NCBI GenBank assembly: GCA_033026295.1
Contig: CM065182.1
Coordinates: forward strand, 22,008,215 to 22,072,214
Length of the DNA: 64,000 nt
Reading direction: 5' to 3'
Source: Channa striata
Taxonomy: Eukaryota; Chordata; Actinopteri; Anabantiformes; Channidae
Part shown: positions 23,341 through 36,864 of the stretch, piece after piece
Layout of the letters: every line of letters starts with the position of its first letter
Numbering within the stretch: the stretch's first letter is position 1
Made by a program: the position numbers and the translations under genes
Notes under the pieces: model-generated
Seen by the model: only the letters and a program-made list of their open reading frames with translations
The model's database searches: none
What the model was told of the DNA's origin: nothing

Positions 23341-24711
23341 ACACATGCTTCATTACTATAGTAACCATGTGTGCCAATTTGTGAAAATATTATCAATAAA
23401 GTGAACTGTGAACAAGCAACATCTCACACTTTTTCACTTTGTCTCAAATATTGAGGCATCTTGGCTTTTAATTAAAGTTCTGGGCATCAATCACTGGTAC
23501 CTTATACAACGCTTTTTAACGTCTTGGTAATGACGACGGACTGGTGCAGATAATAATGGCCGAGTGTCTCTATAAAAGTAAAAAAGTTAACCCCCGTTTG
23601 ACCTTTGTCTGTACAATGTTCTTGTATGTATCTTCAGCTGATGTGTTAAGTACAGAAGGATTCAGAGAAATTATCTACTATTGTTGCTTATGTAGATTTT
23701 AAGAGACAACACCATTTCAGGTGCATGATACAATCCCACCCTGAATCATCCTGTATCCTGTTGCTACAAACATAGCTGGATCGTTTATGTTTTGTACCGT
23801 GTCCCATATTCAGATACTGTATGTATCAAATCACTTGACAGGAAAAGATTTAGACAAGGGTGATAATTCTACTCTTGGTTTATTATTGAGGTGCAAGTAT
23901 TATTGGAGTTGTAAAAGAGGTTCTAATGTTTTGGCCCCATCGTTCATATATGTATTGCAATTAGTTGACAAATATATAATATATAATTTTAATGGTAACA
24001 GCGACCAAGGTCTTCTTGGACCTGGTTTTCTGCTACAGAAAAACAAACACACACACACATATATAAACACCATTATGTAAATGAATAAATATGTTCCTTT
24101 TTTCTCTTATTGATATTTGTGTCAGGTAAATTTTACCTCCAGTTCCTGGCCAGACTCCTTTGTTTTAATATGAGACTATGTGCCTTTTCTTCAATTTTAA
24201 TCATGAATGACTTCCAAAAGCTCCAAGGACATTATTAGACAGTGTTTCACAGGTCAGCAAATCATGAAATTTGAAATGTTGACTGAAAGGTACATCAGAC
24301 TATGACCTCATTTGCATTTAGAGGTTAATTACATACCTCTAAGGAAGATTTTGCAGACAGAAGGAGATGTTCACATTTGAAGTTTTTATGTAAAGTTCAC
24401 ATCTCCATGCAGTCACCATTCTCATTCCATGAAAGTCAGACTTGCTGCTTCAGCACAACAAAAGCTCTCAAAGGAAACTGACTCACACTGTTACCATCAC
24501 ATGTAGACCATGATGTGCAGATGTTTTATTAATACTTACTTTTTTCACATGCCCTCCACAACACTGTAAATCCCAAACACTGGCTTTCTAATTATTCTAC
24601 CCAACGCCTTGTGTAGCCATTGCTTGTATCCTGATTACTGCTGTGCACTACAACACGACAACCAGTGGGACATCTGCAGGACTTTTTTTATCCTCCAAAA
24701 AGACATATTTC
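23341..24711. other. Intronic stretch, nothing recognised
   Basis: AT-rich sequence. A 97-codon frame at 23787-24080 has no recognisable domain. Confidence 0.45.
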
Positions 24712-24783
24712 ACACCACTGTTCATATCACTGCACTGGCTGCCAGTGGCCACCTGCATTAGGTTTAAACCTTTGATTCTCAGC
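24712..24783 (+). pseudogene. LINE ORF2 C-terminal relic
   Basis: The plus strand reads TPLFISLHWLPV then ATCIRFKPLIL, which matches the LHWLPVxxRIxFKxLxL box near the C-terminus of many fish LINE reverse-transcriptase proteins. Upstream frames are broken. It is an old truncated copy whose clade is unresolved. Confidence 0.6.
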
Positions 24784-27769
24784 TAGAAACAAATAGGCAG
24801 ATGGAAATTGATGTTATCAACATATAAAAATAATTACTGTTTGACTTAGTAAAGTACTTTTACTGTTTTATTTAAAATATATTTTAGAACATGCACGACA
24901 ATGACAAGTATTTTTTGTTTTCACTTTTGCGCATTGCATTTGGGTATTTGCACCACCTATCTTAAACCTCCTATCACAAAATCATCACAATTTCATTATT
25001 TTCCCTCAGTTTTCCTCTCCTAAAGTGAATCCGGGATACGGACAAGTGTTTTTAGCCCAAGTTAAAACTTGCAGCCGTTTGCACCACTTTGAAAATTGGG
25101 TTTGTATTATCTCGGAGCATACACAGATACCGAGGTGCATTGTAGGAGCGGCAGATACACAGTCAGTCATACGACAGCAGACAAAACTCAAAACTACATT
25201 GGGAACTGTAGCTGATGGCAGTGATGATTTCTTCCAAACACAGTTCTTACTGTAGGTTTCCCAGAAAAAAAACAAGTCTTTTTGTTATCCTTGACAGATC
25301 TGTCCAAGCTGTTTCTCTGTCATCTCCATTTCAAAGTAAAATAGAGACACATCTCTATTTTATGTTTGAGGAGGATCAATTTAAAATGTATGAATAGAGT
25401 GTCACCAGTGCTTTAACTTGTTTTAGTCTCATCAGACTTGTTTGTAAGACAGAAATCTCCATGAATAATTTATTGGATGTCAGCCTAATCTCCATTTACC
25501 CTTCCTGAATGACAAAAGCATACAGCAAACGCACCAGCGTTGCTTCTATTTAGCTGTGGTGCAAAAGGCCAAGGCAGAACTTCTGTTTGAAGGAAAAAAT
25601 AAACAAAGGTTAAGTTTCTGCTTTATGCAATGCAAACTGTCAGGCTATCGCATATTTGAAGTGGCAATATTGCTAATTATCAAAAGAGGCGCTGTGAAAA
25701 TGCAGTTTATCCTTCATTATCAACAGTGGGAATGACGCAAATGAAAAAAATATTAACAGAATTATAAATGTGTGTTTGCTGTCTGCAAAGTTTTGCAGGC
25801 TTTGTACTATAACCACTGTTAATTCTTTGCAGAACAAACCCTCTCAATTTTCCCGCTTTAATGCCCAAAAAAGCCATTGTACTGCATGTAGAATGTGTTT
25901 ATTAACTTGTCCTGTCCCAGGTGTTTTTATAATAAAATGGGCCAATCAAATGTCTGTGCATGTAAAAGGTGCATAGAAAACTTGAGTGAATGTGTGTGTT
26001 TGTATGGAGCTATCAGATCCCTACTCTCTGGTCTCAATTTCATATAAAGCATGTAAAATTTCTTTTTAATAGAGGTGTAACCTCACATCGTCTCTGAGAG
26101 AGTACTGCAGTGCTTCAAAGACTGCCCCAAGTCAACTAGCAGACTATTGTAATAATTTATTTTATAAAGCATGTGGGCAGTGGAGCCTTATACTATTTGT
26201 CAGTGTTCCAGCAATATAAGAAGTGTGTAGAGGCAACACTGAGCTGTGTTAGTGTAAAAATGGATTCTGTAACTTTTATTTGAATAACAAAGAATAACAA
26301 ATTCAGTTTTGGGAATACAGTCCTTGTTGTGCTGAAGTATCAACAGAAGTACAGGTAATGTTTATTTGGAATCATTTGAAGTGCAGGCAAGTAAATTGTC
26401 AAAAGAAATTAAGAGATTGTGTAACTGCTCTTACCAAAGTGAAAACAGCGCCAGCTAAATTTCACGTGGTAAAAAACAGCAGTTGATCGTCATTGAGCAC
26501 ATACGTGTACTAATGGAATCTGACTTTAACCCATTCCCCAGGCAGCCACACACAGCACGCACAGAGTTAGCACTGAGTGTGCTCACACACACCTCATGCG
26601 TGGGCTGGCATTTGACCTTTGAGGCTTCTGTATCCCAAGCTGAACCTCAGTCTCCCATATGTCAAGAGGTAAGTGTTTGGTCCTAATATAATCAGGATAA
26701 ACAGTTCTGAAATTAATGTCAATGATTTCATACGTCAAAAAACTAAAAGATTTCCATAAACGTGGCTGTAAATACAGATGTTTGTTTCTGGACCACAGTG
26801 CATTTACAGTAACATTGTCTCTCTTGGTCTATGCCTGAAAGATACATTTAAAGTTTTAGAATTTGTGGGAAAAATGAATCATAACCACTTAGGGGAAACC
26901 ATCTATTGTACAGTGAAATGTTCAGAGCAGTTATAAGTGAAAGGCTTTGACAGAGACTGTGCAACACGTTTTCATCTGAGTGACACTGCCCAATCCTTCT
27001 AATGTAGCAATTTTGGATGTTTTTCGCTGTCTCCTATGGATGCTACTGTACAGACGCCCTATGTGCTGCCTGGTGAGAAAGGTCCTGTGTCTTGTATTAC
27101 TGCCCGACCACCATGACCAGCTCCATATAAGGACTTTTGCTTTATAAATGATGCCGTTGCTTTACAGTGTTGAAGTGCTGCGATTTCTGCTGTACTTGAC
27201 CGATAACCCTGTGCATCTATTATGTGTGCAAAGTGGTATGTTTAGCATCAGCATGTCGTGCCAAAGCAGTAGTTTCTGACGCCTTCGGAATGAGAGTGGA
27301 CAGCTCAAAATCAGGTTATGTGCTTTAGCCAATTTGGAATATAGATAAATGGAAAAGAGGTCCTAGCAGGCACATAAATAATAACGGTGTTGATTAAATG
27401 ATTGAATAAATGAATGAAAAATGTTAACAGAAAAGTGACATGTTGTAATATTATAATGGTCATAAAATATAATAAAACATAATAATAAAAGTCAGAATTA
27501 AAAAAAAAAATCTTAGATGTCTCACTGATAAAGCCCAAAAAACCAAAATCAGCCCTGGTTGAAACATTTCAACATTTAATTATAATCTACCACAGCGATG
27601 CACATACTGCAGTGTTTGGATTAATGAGTGCACTACAGCCAGAATAAAGACTGGATTTATCAAATTACTGGATACTTGTCTCATTGCAATCCCCATAGCT
27701 GAATTTTCCAAGTGGACGTGGGGAAACAAGTTTGGGTGATGAGTCACTTTCAACAAAGCTTGACTCATC
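24784..27769. other. Intronic stretch, nothing recognised
   Basis: About 3 kb of AT-rich sequence. The opposed open frames near 25006-25275 are chance overlaps without a domain. No clear repeat was recognised. Confidence 0.45.
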
Positions 27770-27952
27770 CTCTCAGGCATACAAAGTCCCACAGCAACGA
27801 CAATCATGTCATTACTGGTGATAAGAAAGCTGTCAAGAACGCTTAGATTAAATACTGTGAAAACCCTTCAGGAAAAGTAAACAGTAAGTCTAGCGGAATG
27901 GGATACAAATGAATCCGGTGGTCCTAATGTTGTGGCTGACTAGTGGACAATC
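27770..27952. mobile_element. Terminal fragment of a Tc1/mariner-type fish element
   Basis: The right end reads GGTGGTCCTAATGTTGTGGC and TGACTAGTGG, matching the terminus usually written GGTGGTCATAATGTTATGGC plus TGATCAGTG. Interior AACGACAATCATGTCATTAC is weakly similar to the family. The terminus is convincing; the inner boundary is not. Confidence 0.45.
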
Positions 27953-30900
27953 TACATAAATATAATTTCTAGATATCTGATAGGCAGTTGTGTGACTGTA
28001 AGTTATGTAAGATTGCATGGGGGAAGTGTGGATTTACTTGCAACATATTTGCTTTTAAAAATAGCAAACCTGCAGGCATCAGTATGGAGTCAGTACAATC
28101 TAAGCAGATGATCTGCACTGACAGTAACACAGCCTGAAAATGAAACTGACCTTCATCTTGTCTGAAAGGCATAAACAACCATTTTCCATGAAATGCAATA
28201 TAAAAAAATATTTGTGCAAGCATACTGATTGTTGCACATGTAAAATAACACGTAAAATAACCAACCATCTAGTCCCTACTGCCTGCGAGGGGCAAAGCAT
28301 AGAGGACTCATTATCTTTGATTTTCATTTTAAACAGAAAAAATGTGAAAATCTGGTTAAAAAATGTTTGGGAATGAAACAATATCAACTCTTGTTATTTA
28401 CTGTACCATCTCTTTCCAAGATTAATAAAAAACTAAATCAGTTAATGGAGATTTCGTGGAGGCAGTTAACACATTGTCAGCATTGCACGATGAAGTGTTA
28501 CGGAAAATTGCACTGAATTATTATGTTTTGTTGCAGCAGCAAACACAACAATGTTTGGATACTTGGAGACACATGCTGGTGAAAATTAAATGATGTGGGA
28601 CATTATTCTAGTTTAGTGGCATCCTAACAAAACTACAAATGGAAGGCAGTGGCAATTGTATTGGAAGCAGAGGACTGGCCTTGTTGAAAACTTATTACCA
28701 TCCATCTTAAGTGCATGCATCCATCAAATAATTCTCAGTGTGAACCTCAGGGTGGCACTGCTGCAGCCTGGAGGACTGGAGGATGAGCTTCAGTCAGGTA
28801 ACAAATACTCGGTGCTGCTTTGTAGAGAGTGGCCGCAGCAGCTGCAGCAGGGACACATGCATTGTGCCTGACTGTTCCTTTGTTTCTGCTGTGTCCCAAA
28901 GAGTTAGAGTAAGACCAACTACTAGATTTCACTGAGCTTCTCTCTAAATGGTGCACATGGTGGTCCTGAATAAGCACAGGCCTAGTGAAAGTCTTCTTAT
29001 TTAGAGTCTTGGCTCAATGACTACGTCCTGTCAGTTTGAAGATCTGTTGACATGTTGGTCAGTATCAATTCATTCTTTTCTGTTTGCTTCTTAAATCTCC
29101 ATTGTGTATATTAGTGGACACTAGGGAGACACCTGGTATGTTGTAACACTGTCAGTTCGACTGATCAGAAACAAGATGAGAGGATGTCATTACTATCACA
29201 CACTCGCACACTGTAGCAGGTTCACTTCGGATATCAAGGTCAAACAATCATTTGAACATAAGAAAGCAGGGTATTTTACTCAGTGTTCTTTATTGCCTAG
29301 TGTTCATAGTGCTGTGAATAAAAAAAGGACAGTTTCTTAATTTAATACGCTTTAATACATGTGTAATGGTTGCTTGTGGTGGCAGTTGTACCAATTAATA
29401 AAATAATTTTTAAAAGTAAAAGAAGTGTGTATTTTGTCAGCTCTAGGTTCATAAAACGTGCACTCCGGGGTCAGGAAGTGTATTTGACACAACTTAAGTG
29501 ACCTGTTTACAGTCGGCTTTCTCAGAAAAAGTTCATTTATTAACTGTCATGTAAATTTTAAAATAAAGTCAGACAGAAAATGTAACTGACTCAAAGTGCC
29601 TCATAGAAGTCACTCCCCCCGCAGAATTTTTCAAGTCAAACAGTTCCCATTGTGTCTTGACCTTTTAAAATTTTCTCTCTCCCTGTGATCTCATTAAGAA
29701 AGCAGAAGGTTTTGTTTGTCACTATACAGTAAAAATCTGCCTCTAAAATAAGTCAGAGATGGAGGATAAATCAGATTACTTCATATACACGGATTTCCAG
29801 TAAGCACCTTTCCTAAGTGCATCATTTCCTAATAACCCGAAAAAGCCGATTTCTCCAAGTATCACGGTTACATATAAACACAGTCGCTGACAGTGATGAA
29901 TATTTTCTGTGTGTGACACAAGCACATACAGTCCACTGGAATAACATTTTTGTATTAAATTTAAAAGGTAAAAATATGTCTTTTGTTGTCATTTAAAGTT
30001 GGTAATTGTAAAGTTCTATCATAAAAATTACTTCATATTGTTACATAAATTCCCTGTTATGACTCAGATAACAAAGTGAGCTTCATTGGTAGTGGATGAC
30101 AAGTTTGACGGATCTGCTGCACCACAAACAACCACTGAGGTACCGACACTGCTCAAATGTGTGACTATCATCCCTGTGCTCTTTTAAACGTGACCTATGG
30201 TCCTAATTCGAATTTATGCAGAGGCCTTTGCTGCAGGGTATGGCGGTGGCCTACACAGATGTGAGCATTTATACTTGCACTGATGTGTCCATGTTTGTGC
30301 TAGTTTGCAGGCGACTTTCTGGGTAACACATCACCGTGGTGATTTTCTAAATTTTTTTGGTATTCCACAGATATTAGTCACTAAAACTGAGCAGGTACTG
30401 CTGGAGTTGGAGTTAACAGATGTTGAACAGCAGTTACTTTTCCTGAAGTTACTGCAAGGCAGGCAAGAGAGCAGATGTCGGAGGGGATCCTAAGTACAAT
30501 CACTGAACCAACTGAAGCAGAAGGTCAAAAGTTGACTAATCACAGTCTCTGCCATCTGCGTCGCTGTGATGTGCCGTCTCACTTCAGGAGACACGCGAGT
30601 CAGGCTTCGAGTCTATGTCCACGCAAAGACTCGATGCACAATACAATACTCATATTTCATGTATCTGTTTTATTTCTTTGACCTGTTTTACTATTGTAGA
30701 GCACACTTTAATATGACCTAAAAATATTTGGCCTTTACTTTATTACTTACTTATTATGTATGATAACGTCCACTCATCTTAAATGTGCATCCAATTGAAG
30801 AACATATCTGACCTTTCAGGGTTTGCACGTGGGTCAAAACAAAAGGAACATCTACACAATTACTTTATTTCATGTTCTTGTATAAGTTTCAGAACTAAAA

Positions 30901-33772
30901 AGTCTGACGATGCAAATGAGAGCCATTGTTGTGCAGTATAGGCTGACTTTTATATAATAAATCAAAGGATATTTTTATTTCTTTACACAAATCTACACCT
31001 CGACTTTATGTTTTTGTAAACTATGCTCCCATCTTATTTCTTATAAATATTCTATGAATATTAAGTCCGAGCCTGATGCTCGACAGATGAGTGAACAAGC
31101 AGGGTTCCAGCAACTGAATGCTGATGTCGGAGCGACATAACGACCCTCTGATGAAATACTCCAGGTGTGCTGTATGTAATGAGCTCCTTTTGAAATGATA
31201 AACAAATGTAAAACTTCAGTATCAGCGTGCTTATGAAGACACACTGATCGTGTCATTAAAGTTCATGTGCTCTCTGTTACGATAGCCTCCTTCTTTCATA
31301 AACGGTGTGCCGGAACCATTTAGCGACCACACTTCCAAAAATACAGTGAAGTTGTTAATGCCTTAGTTTGAAGACCATTAAATTGCTGCGCATGCTGAAT
31401 ACAGTAACAGCTAATCCAAAAGCGTCTGATACTGCATTGTTCTTGTGGATTTTTCATGACTGCTATACTGTGTAAAAATGACACATAACAATCTGATAAT
31501 GACACCACAGTGTCATTTACATTGCCAGTAACAATTATCAAGTTCGCAGGTGAACATAGAAATACTTCCACACAGAATATTCTAATGTATTCACTAACAC
31601 TTGGAAGTTATGAGGAAATGGAGTTGTCAGCTGATTGTCTGAGCACAACCTGAAATTTAGAACGAATGCAGAAACAGATTAGATTGGGGCTGGGACTGGT
31701 TAGATTTCTCAATGGAAGAAAACAAATGCTATTAATACTCCTTCTTAATCAATGTAGTAGAAGGTCGAGCTTAGATTGTGCCTGTTCCAGATACTCTGAT
31801 GGACCTACTGTAGGTCTATGAAATTGAAATTGTTAGATGATGAGTATGAGACAAAGGCTCAGAGCTCCACTCTGTTTGATTGTATTTACTATGCTGGCCC
31901 CTAGGGACAAAGAACATCCAAATATAAAGGCACAGGCATAAAGGACACGTGATGCAAATTAGAAAACCCATACAAATATGAAAACGCAAACGACAAGAAA
32001 ACATGCAGTTGAGTTGTTGGTTTGTTGCCCAGCTTCTCTGGTCACATGTCAAATTGTACATGAGCACGACACTGAACCTCGACTTAGAGTGTAGGCAAAC
32101 TGCAGCATCACTGTGTGACTGTAGGTGTGAATTTACCATCTGTCCCCAGGGGCCAGCTCACCTAAAAAAAGGGAGCAAAAGCATCAATAGGTGTTTCTTG
32201 AGATCCAGAGGTTTCTAACTCTGTCACACTGCTGGTTTTGGGAGGGTTTTTCCTGTGAAAACTGTAAATGCTGGTAAGAAATAAATCAACCTTAAAAACA
32301 GAAAGCAAAATACTTTAAGCTGAAAAAAAGAGAAAAAATCAGAGATTCTTCTGATACAACATATTTGGGTGATCTTAAATATATCCAAAACCCATATTTT
32401 ATTTTTAAACTCAAATGACTACATTGTAAAGCCCAAACCAAATAGGTTTGCTTACTGTTACAAAACTTTTGAACGAGACTATATTCTCCTTTTATAGAGA
32501 AAAAATGATTGACAGGTATTCGTCACTGCACCCATCATAGATAAAGGTGGTTTTTAGATGACAGTAACAGTTTGTCTTTTTCTTTCATGCTAACAATTAA
32601 CAGGAGATTTATTAATTTCACAGTTTAAAATTTATGGCGTTTCTCGCTCAGTGCAACATTATGTGTTTGTGTTTCTATTAGCATGTGGATCTGCATTTGC
32701 ACCCACGTTCGATGTTGTCACCCCTTTAATTGGCTGTTATCAGTTTGTCATCAAGAGCATAGATATTATGTTCTTGTCTCATGCAGTGCAGCGATAACAT
32801 TCCTAACTGGCAGTTATTTGGGAGAAAGTATTTTGATTGTGTAAAAGCTGCTACTGCTTACCTCACTCCGTATGAAGGTCTAAAGTAAAAGTGTTTTATG
32901 TTCTATTTTCCCAATTAAAGGTGCTGAATAAAGATTAAGGTGCCGCTCTGTGCTCATGGTTGTGATATGAAATTCATGAAAATGCATGACATGACTTTGC
33001 CGGGCTTCTAACAGCTTGCATCATAATGCTGCTAACCATTAGTGTGATTTCAACATTGCACACGTTTAAAAAGCAAAATAAAAAGACACAAAAATCTGAA
33101 AAAAACATCTTTAAATACGAAAAAAAGAGAGGTGGGTTATGAGTCATTTTACTGTTGTCAGTCCTCTAAAAATCATTTTCTTCAAGAAAAGAATCTTTTT
33201 ATCAGTACAAAAGTTTTAAATAAATTAAAACTGAGGTCTGTTGAAAAGCAGCATTTCAAGATGGAGGTGCACTTGGTTGACCTGGCTGTTTTCCGTGTCT
33301 TTAAGCTTGCATGATTATTGTCTGACACAATATTGCAAAATAAAACTGCAATCATAAGAAATCCAAACTTGGCCGGTAATGTCTGGCTCTTTTTCTGTTA
33401 TGGACTGTGGGATGGCAGCAGCACTTGCTGCACGGATCATCTGCATATTAAATTGGAAACATTAAACTGTCTCATTATGCCATGTGTATACTGCACTGGG
33501 CACCTCACTGTGTCATGCATCTCTATGAGGATGCCATTACAACTCCACGCATCAATTTAGCTAAAGCATCTTAACATCTGGTATTCCCCATTAACCTCAC
33601 CCAGTGTCGTGAATGAGGAACAAACTCCCCTACCCCTCCTTGAGTAAGGCATTTAGGCCATAATTGCTCCAGTGGTGTAATGAATAAGGTAATAAGATCC
33701 AAAAAAAAAGTGTGTGCAGCTTTTAATCTGGTTTATTCACCTGTGTCATCATGCTGGTCAATCGTAGAGCAA
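27953..33772. other. Long intronic stretch, nothing recognised
   Basis: Nearly 6 kb of AT-rich sequence. No repeat family, exon or RNA gene was recognised. Open frames are short and on both strands without bias. Confidence 0.4.
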
Positions 33773-34452
33773 ACTAGTAGTGTTGTACACGACCTTAATC
33801 GAGACCAAGACCCAAGACCTTAGTGAGTTGAGACCAAGACTTTAAACAGTTGAGACCCAGACAAGACCAAGGCTGGACAAGACAAAGTTAAGACTTAGAG
33901 ACTAGAGCAATCAAATCCATGTACATAGATATATACAAAACCCCAAACAGGCATTTTAAACCACCTGTACAATCCAATATAGCAACTCTGCCTTAAATGT
34001 TTACAGTGTTGTAATTTCTCTGTTTTCAAGTTGAAACTGTCAACGCTTTTACCCGAACGAGGACTGGTGCTGTCCGGTCGAGTTAAGGAGCAGCTATCTT
34101 TGCCCTCTTTGCTGCAGACGGAAAACACTTGGTTGAGATTTTTGTCAGTTTTTTTTTTTGTGATGACATCTTTAGCCAGATGTATGAGTGAAGGGGGACA
34201 GGGGGGAATTTATTGGCTGCATTTGAAGCAGGAAGTTTTACATCAAAACACAGTAAATGTTCTGGCAGTGTAGTGATTTTGCGGCAGTTGTGGTCTTGAC
34301 CGGTCTCGAAAAAAAATCCCGGTCTGAAACCAAGAATAGATGAAGTAAAAATGTGTCCAAAGCAAGTCAAGACCGACACCTTAACAAAGTGGTCTTGAGA
34401 TCAGTTTCTAGAACTGGACCAATCTCAAAGTCTACAAACCCTACGAAAACTA
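33773..34452. mobile_element. hAT-like non-autonomous element rich in GAGACC
   Basis: The left part reads ACTAGTAGTGTTGTACACGA and then GAGACCAAGACCCAAGACC repeats. The right part carries the same words inverted (GGTCTTGACCGGTCTCG, GGTCTTGAGATCAG) and ends CGAAAACTAGTA. This layout is that of a fish hAT-type family with CGAGACC/GGTCTCG subterminal repeats. About 680 bp long, with no transposase. The superfamily is inferred from memory. Confidence 0.55.
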
Positions 34453-34684
34453 GTACAGTTAAAGACTATTTAGTTTTGCAGTGTGACTTTATACAAATAA
34501 AAATTTCATTTTCAAAAAGGTTTTATTGTAAATAAATTTAGAGTTTGATGCCTGCTACTGTACACATTAAAAAGACATTGGGACAGACAAGAAAAATCAC
34601 CTTTTCTTTTAACAGAATTTTCTTGCAGAGTCCATATTTGCTGATTCTTTCTGCCCAACAGTTCAGAGTGGAAGATGCCCAGGA

Positions 34685-34735
34685 TAGAGTAAAGTGGAAA
34701 AGGATGATTCGATGTGGCGACCCCTGATGGGAAAA
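34685..34735 (+). repeat. LINE/SINE 3' tail (GATGTGGCGACCCCTGATGG type)
   Basis: GTGGAAAAGGATGATTC then GATGTGGCGACCCCTGATGG and GAAAAGCC is followed by a TAG/AGT-repeat tail. This is the typical 3' end of a fish LINE with partner SINEs. A related tail lies at 43918-44035. Confidence 0.6.
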
Positions 34736-36631
34736 GCCAAGTAGTAGTAGTTCTGCCCAACAGTCCGGGCTCTTCTTCTTCCCATCCCAATGTTCCACGC
34801 ATTTTAGCTAGGACCCCAGACTGGCCAAACACGAACACAGACACACACAAAACACAAACTAGACCAAGTTCAGAGTTGGTTCTAGACCCAGTTCAGAGTT
34901 GGTTCCACCTGCGGACCTGTTAAGAACGCCACCACACATTGCTGTATCCGCTGCTGCTTCCACAGCAGTGCTAAAGCGAAGCAGTACAACAGGCTCCTGG
35001 CTTATGGAGGCCACATCCCTGTCCATGATCCATTGAGCCACTGCATTTGTGTGGCCCACTGTGATTGGCTTTGTGCACCGAGTATATTTGATATGATCAG
35101 TGATTGACACTAACAACACTGAACTTACCCTAGCAATATTAAACTTGTTATTTTAGACTTTAGCTCTCTAACTAGCACTGTATCACTCTGTAATATTAAT
35201 CTAATAAATAATAAATAGATTTTTGGCTTTACTTCAAAAGTTTACTGGATCTTGTCAGTCAGAATAATTCCACCCCCAGCCGCTGACAAAGGTCTTTCTT
35301 AGTTCTAGACCTGCAAAGTGTTACTTCTCCTCTGAGATCAATTTTCCTGTCCTAAAACCAGTTCTTTCATTGAAGTGGTTCTTCTTCATACGTTGCCTTA
35401 ATGATTCAACATATGGCGATAGTACAATGCTGGAAAAAGCTGTATTCTCCGCGGAAGTTTGACTGTTTGGTCGAGGTATATGTGCTGTAGAGTGGAGCTA
35501 AAGGACAATATATCATTATAAATATTCCATGTGTTTCATAAATTTTACACAAAGCTGGTGAATGTAAGATTACTGACACCAAGTGTGCGTGCTCTTTGTG
35601 CTGTCACCACAGTTATTTTTGTATTCTTTGTATTATTTTTGCACTCTTTTGTATTTATATATATTTTTAGACAAATAATATTAGCGTGAGTTTTGGACAG
35701 TTCTCACACTGAAATAAGTACAAAGTAACTGTGACACACTTTGGAGCAGACCAATGGATGTTGTGAGTGGTGCTTTGACGTTTTATTTATCATTTATTTT
35801 ATTGAACATTAATTTTACTGAATTTGATATGTATTTTCCTTTGACCACAGAACACATTCCCACTGTTGTTCCGTTTATCTGATGTGAGCTTGAGCCCAGC
35901 GAACGCGTTGATGGACTTTGTTAAGTGCAAATGGTTTTTAAAGGAACCCTGAGCCCATGTGGTTGGATGGTCTCGAAGGTCACACAGTGATTTCTGCCCT
36001 TTTGGCCTTTACACACTGGTTCTGTGCCGCATTCATTTCTTATTATTATGAAATGTAGATTGTGAAAGACCTAAATTTGCTGCAATTCTGTGTAGAAAAA
36101 ACTTTGAAGTGAGTGAACTGATTGAATTTTGGCATAAAGGCAGAGTTTTCTTGCAAAGACTAAGCCCTAGATGGATGGTCCTTTTCATGCCCAATTAAGA
36201 CGCCCTCACGTGTAAACCTGTTAATTTAATATATTTCATGTTCTTTTTATAAACTTATTTTAGACTTTTTTTGAAACTGTGAAATTTGCTCATATTTATG
36301 CAATACAAAGGTGGTCAGGTTTTTCGTCGACCAACTTCTTTTCTAGAAATGGGGTTTAGATCGCTTCCACCGTGTAATGCTGGTAATTGGGCATAATCAG
36401 AGGATTGGTGTGTTCATTAGATACTGTGCATGTGCCTGAAAGTCAATAGGATTTTTTAACAATGTTCATTAAACACCTGCTAAGCTCTGACATTAGAAAA
36501 TCTATTATACAGGTTTATAGCTGGTAGCAAGTTAAAAATAACGATTTTTTTTATAGAAATCACTGAGCAAAATGAAATCAAGCAAAATAGCTGCTTTAGT
36601 TTCAGCAGTAACAGTAGGACGTGTGTGTTAC
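34736..36631. other. Intronic stretch with a short duplication
   Basis: A short tandem duplication of AGTTCAGAGTTGGTTC occurs at 34863-34908 within sequence that could be part of another, unidentified element. The remainder up to the exon 2 donor is AT-rich and unassigned. Confidence 0.45.
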
Positions 36632-36864
36632 CTTGGACGAGGACATGCACTGAGGTGGTTCTTGGCCGACTGCTTGTCTGGACTGCACACACATACTGGC
36701 CCTCATCTGTCATGTCCACATTTTCAATCTTGATTGTAAACTCCTCTTGATTTAGGGTCACCAGACTGACTCTAGGATCCACTGACCATTTGTCTTCTCC
36801 GGCATACAGTATACTTGAACGGTTTAGCCATGCTGTGTGTGTGACGATTTCCCCCTGGGCACAC
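36632..36864 (-). CDS. negr1: negr1-like IgLON, exon 2 (first Ig domain)
   Basis: This exon encodes 77 whole codons of the N-terminal Ig domain of an IgLON protein, a GPI-anchored neuronal adhesion molecule that controls neurite growth and synapse formation at the cell surface. On the minus strand it follows a pyrimidine-rich acceptor ending TTGCAG and ends at a CAAG|GTAACA donor. It enters in phase 2 (one base completes a codon) and leaves in phase 1. Visible marks are the first Ig cysteine at the second codon position, AWLNRSSILYAG with an N-R-S glycosylation sequon, DKWSVDPRVS, the DEGQYVCAV signature with the partner cysteine, and a final LVQ. The KWSVDPRVS string matches my recollection of NEGR1, whereas LSAMP has KWSLDPRVE and NTM has KWCLDPRVV. 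IgLON membership is near certain; the paralogue is likely but unverified. Confidence 0.92.

Larger units (their letters stand above)
18014..36631 (-). other. negr1: Intron 2 of the negr1-like gene
   Basis: This is the complete intron between the two recognised exons, with a GT donor at the 36631 end and an AG acceptor at the 18014 end. At 18,618 bases it fits the very long introns of IgLON genes. It carries scattered repeat relics, listed separately, and no further exon that I can recognise. Confidence 0.85.

Noticed and set aside
25006..25275. Overlapping frames on both strands
   Set aside because: No domain, splice context or repeat match was recognised. Equal openness on both strands suggests chance.
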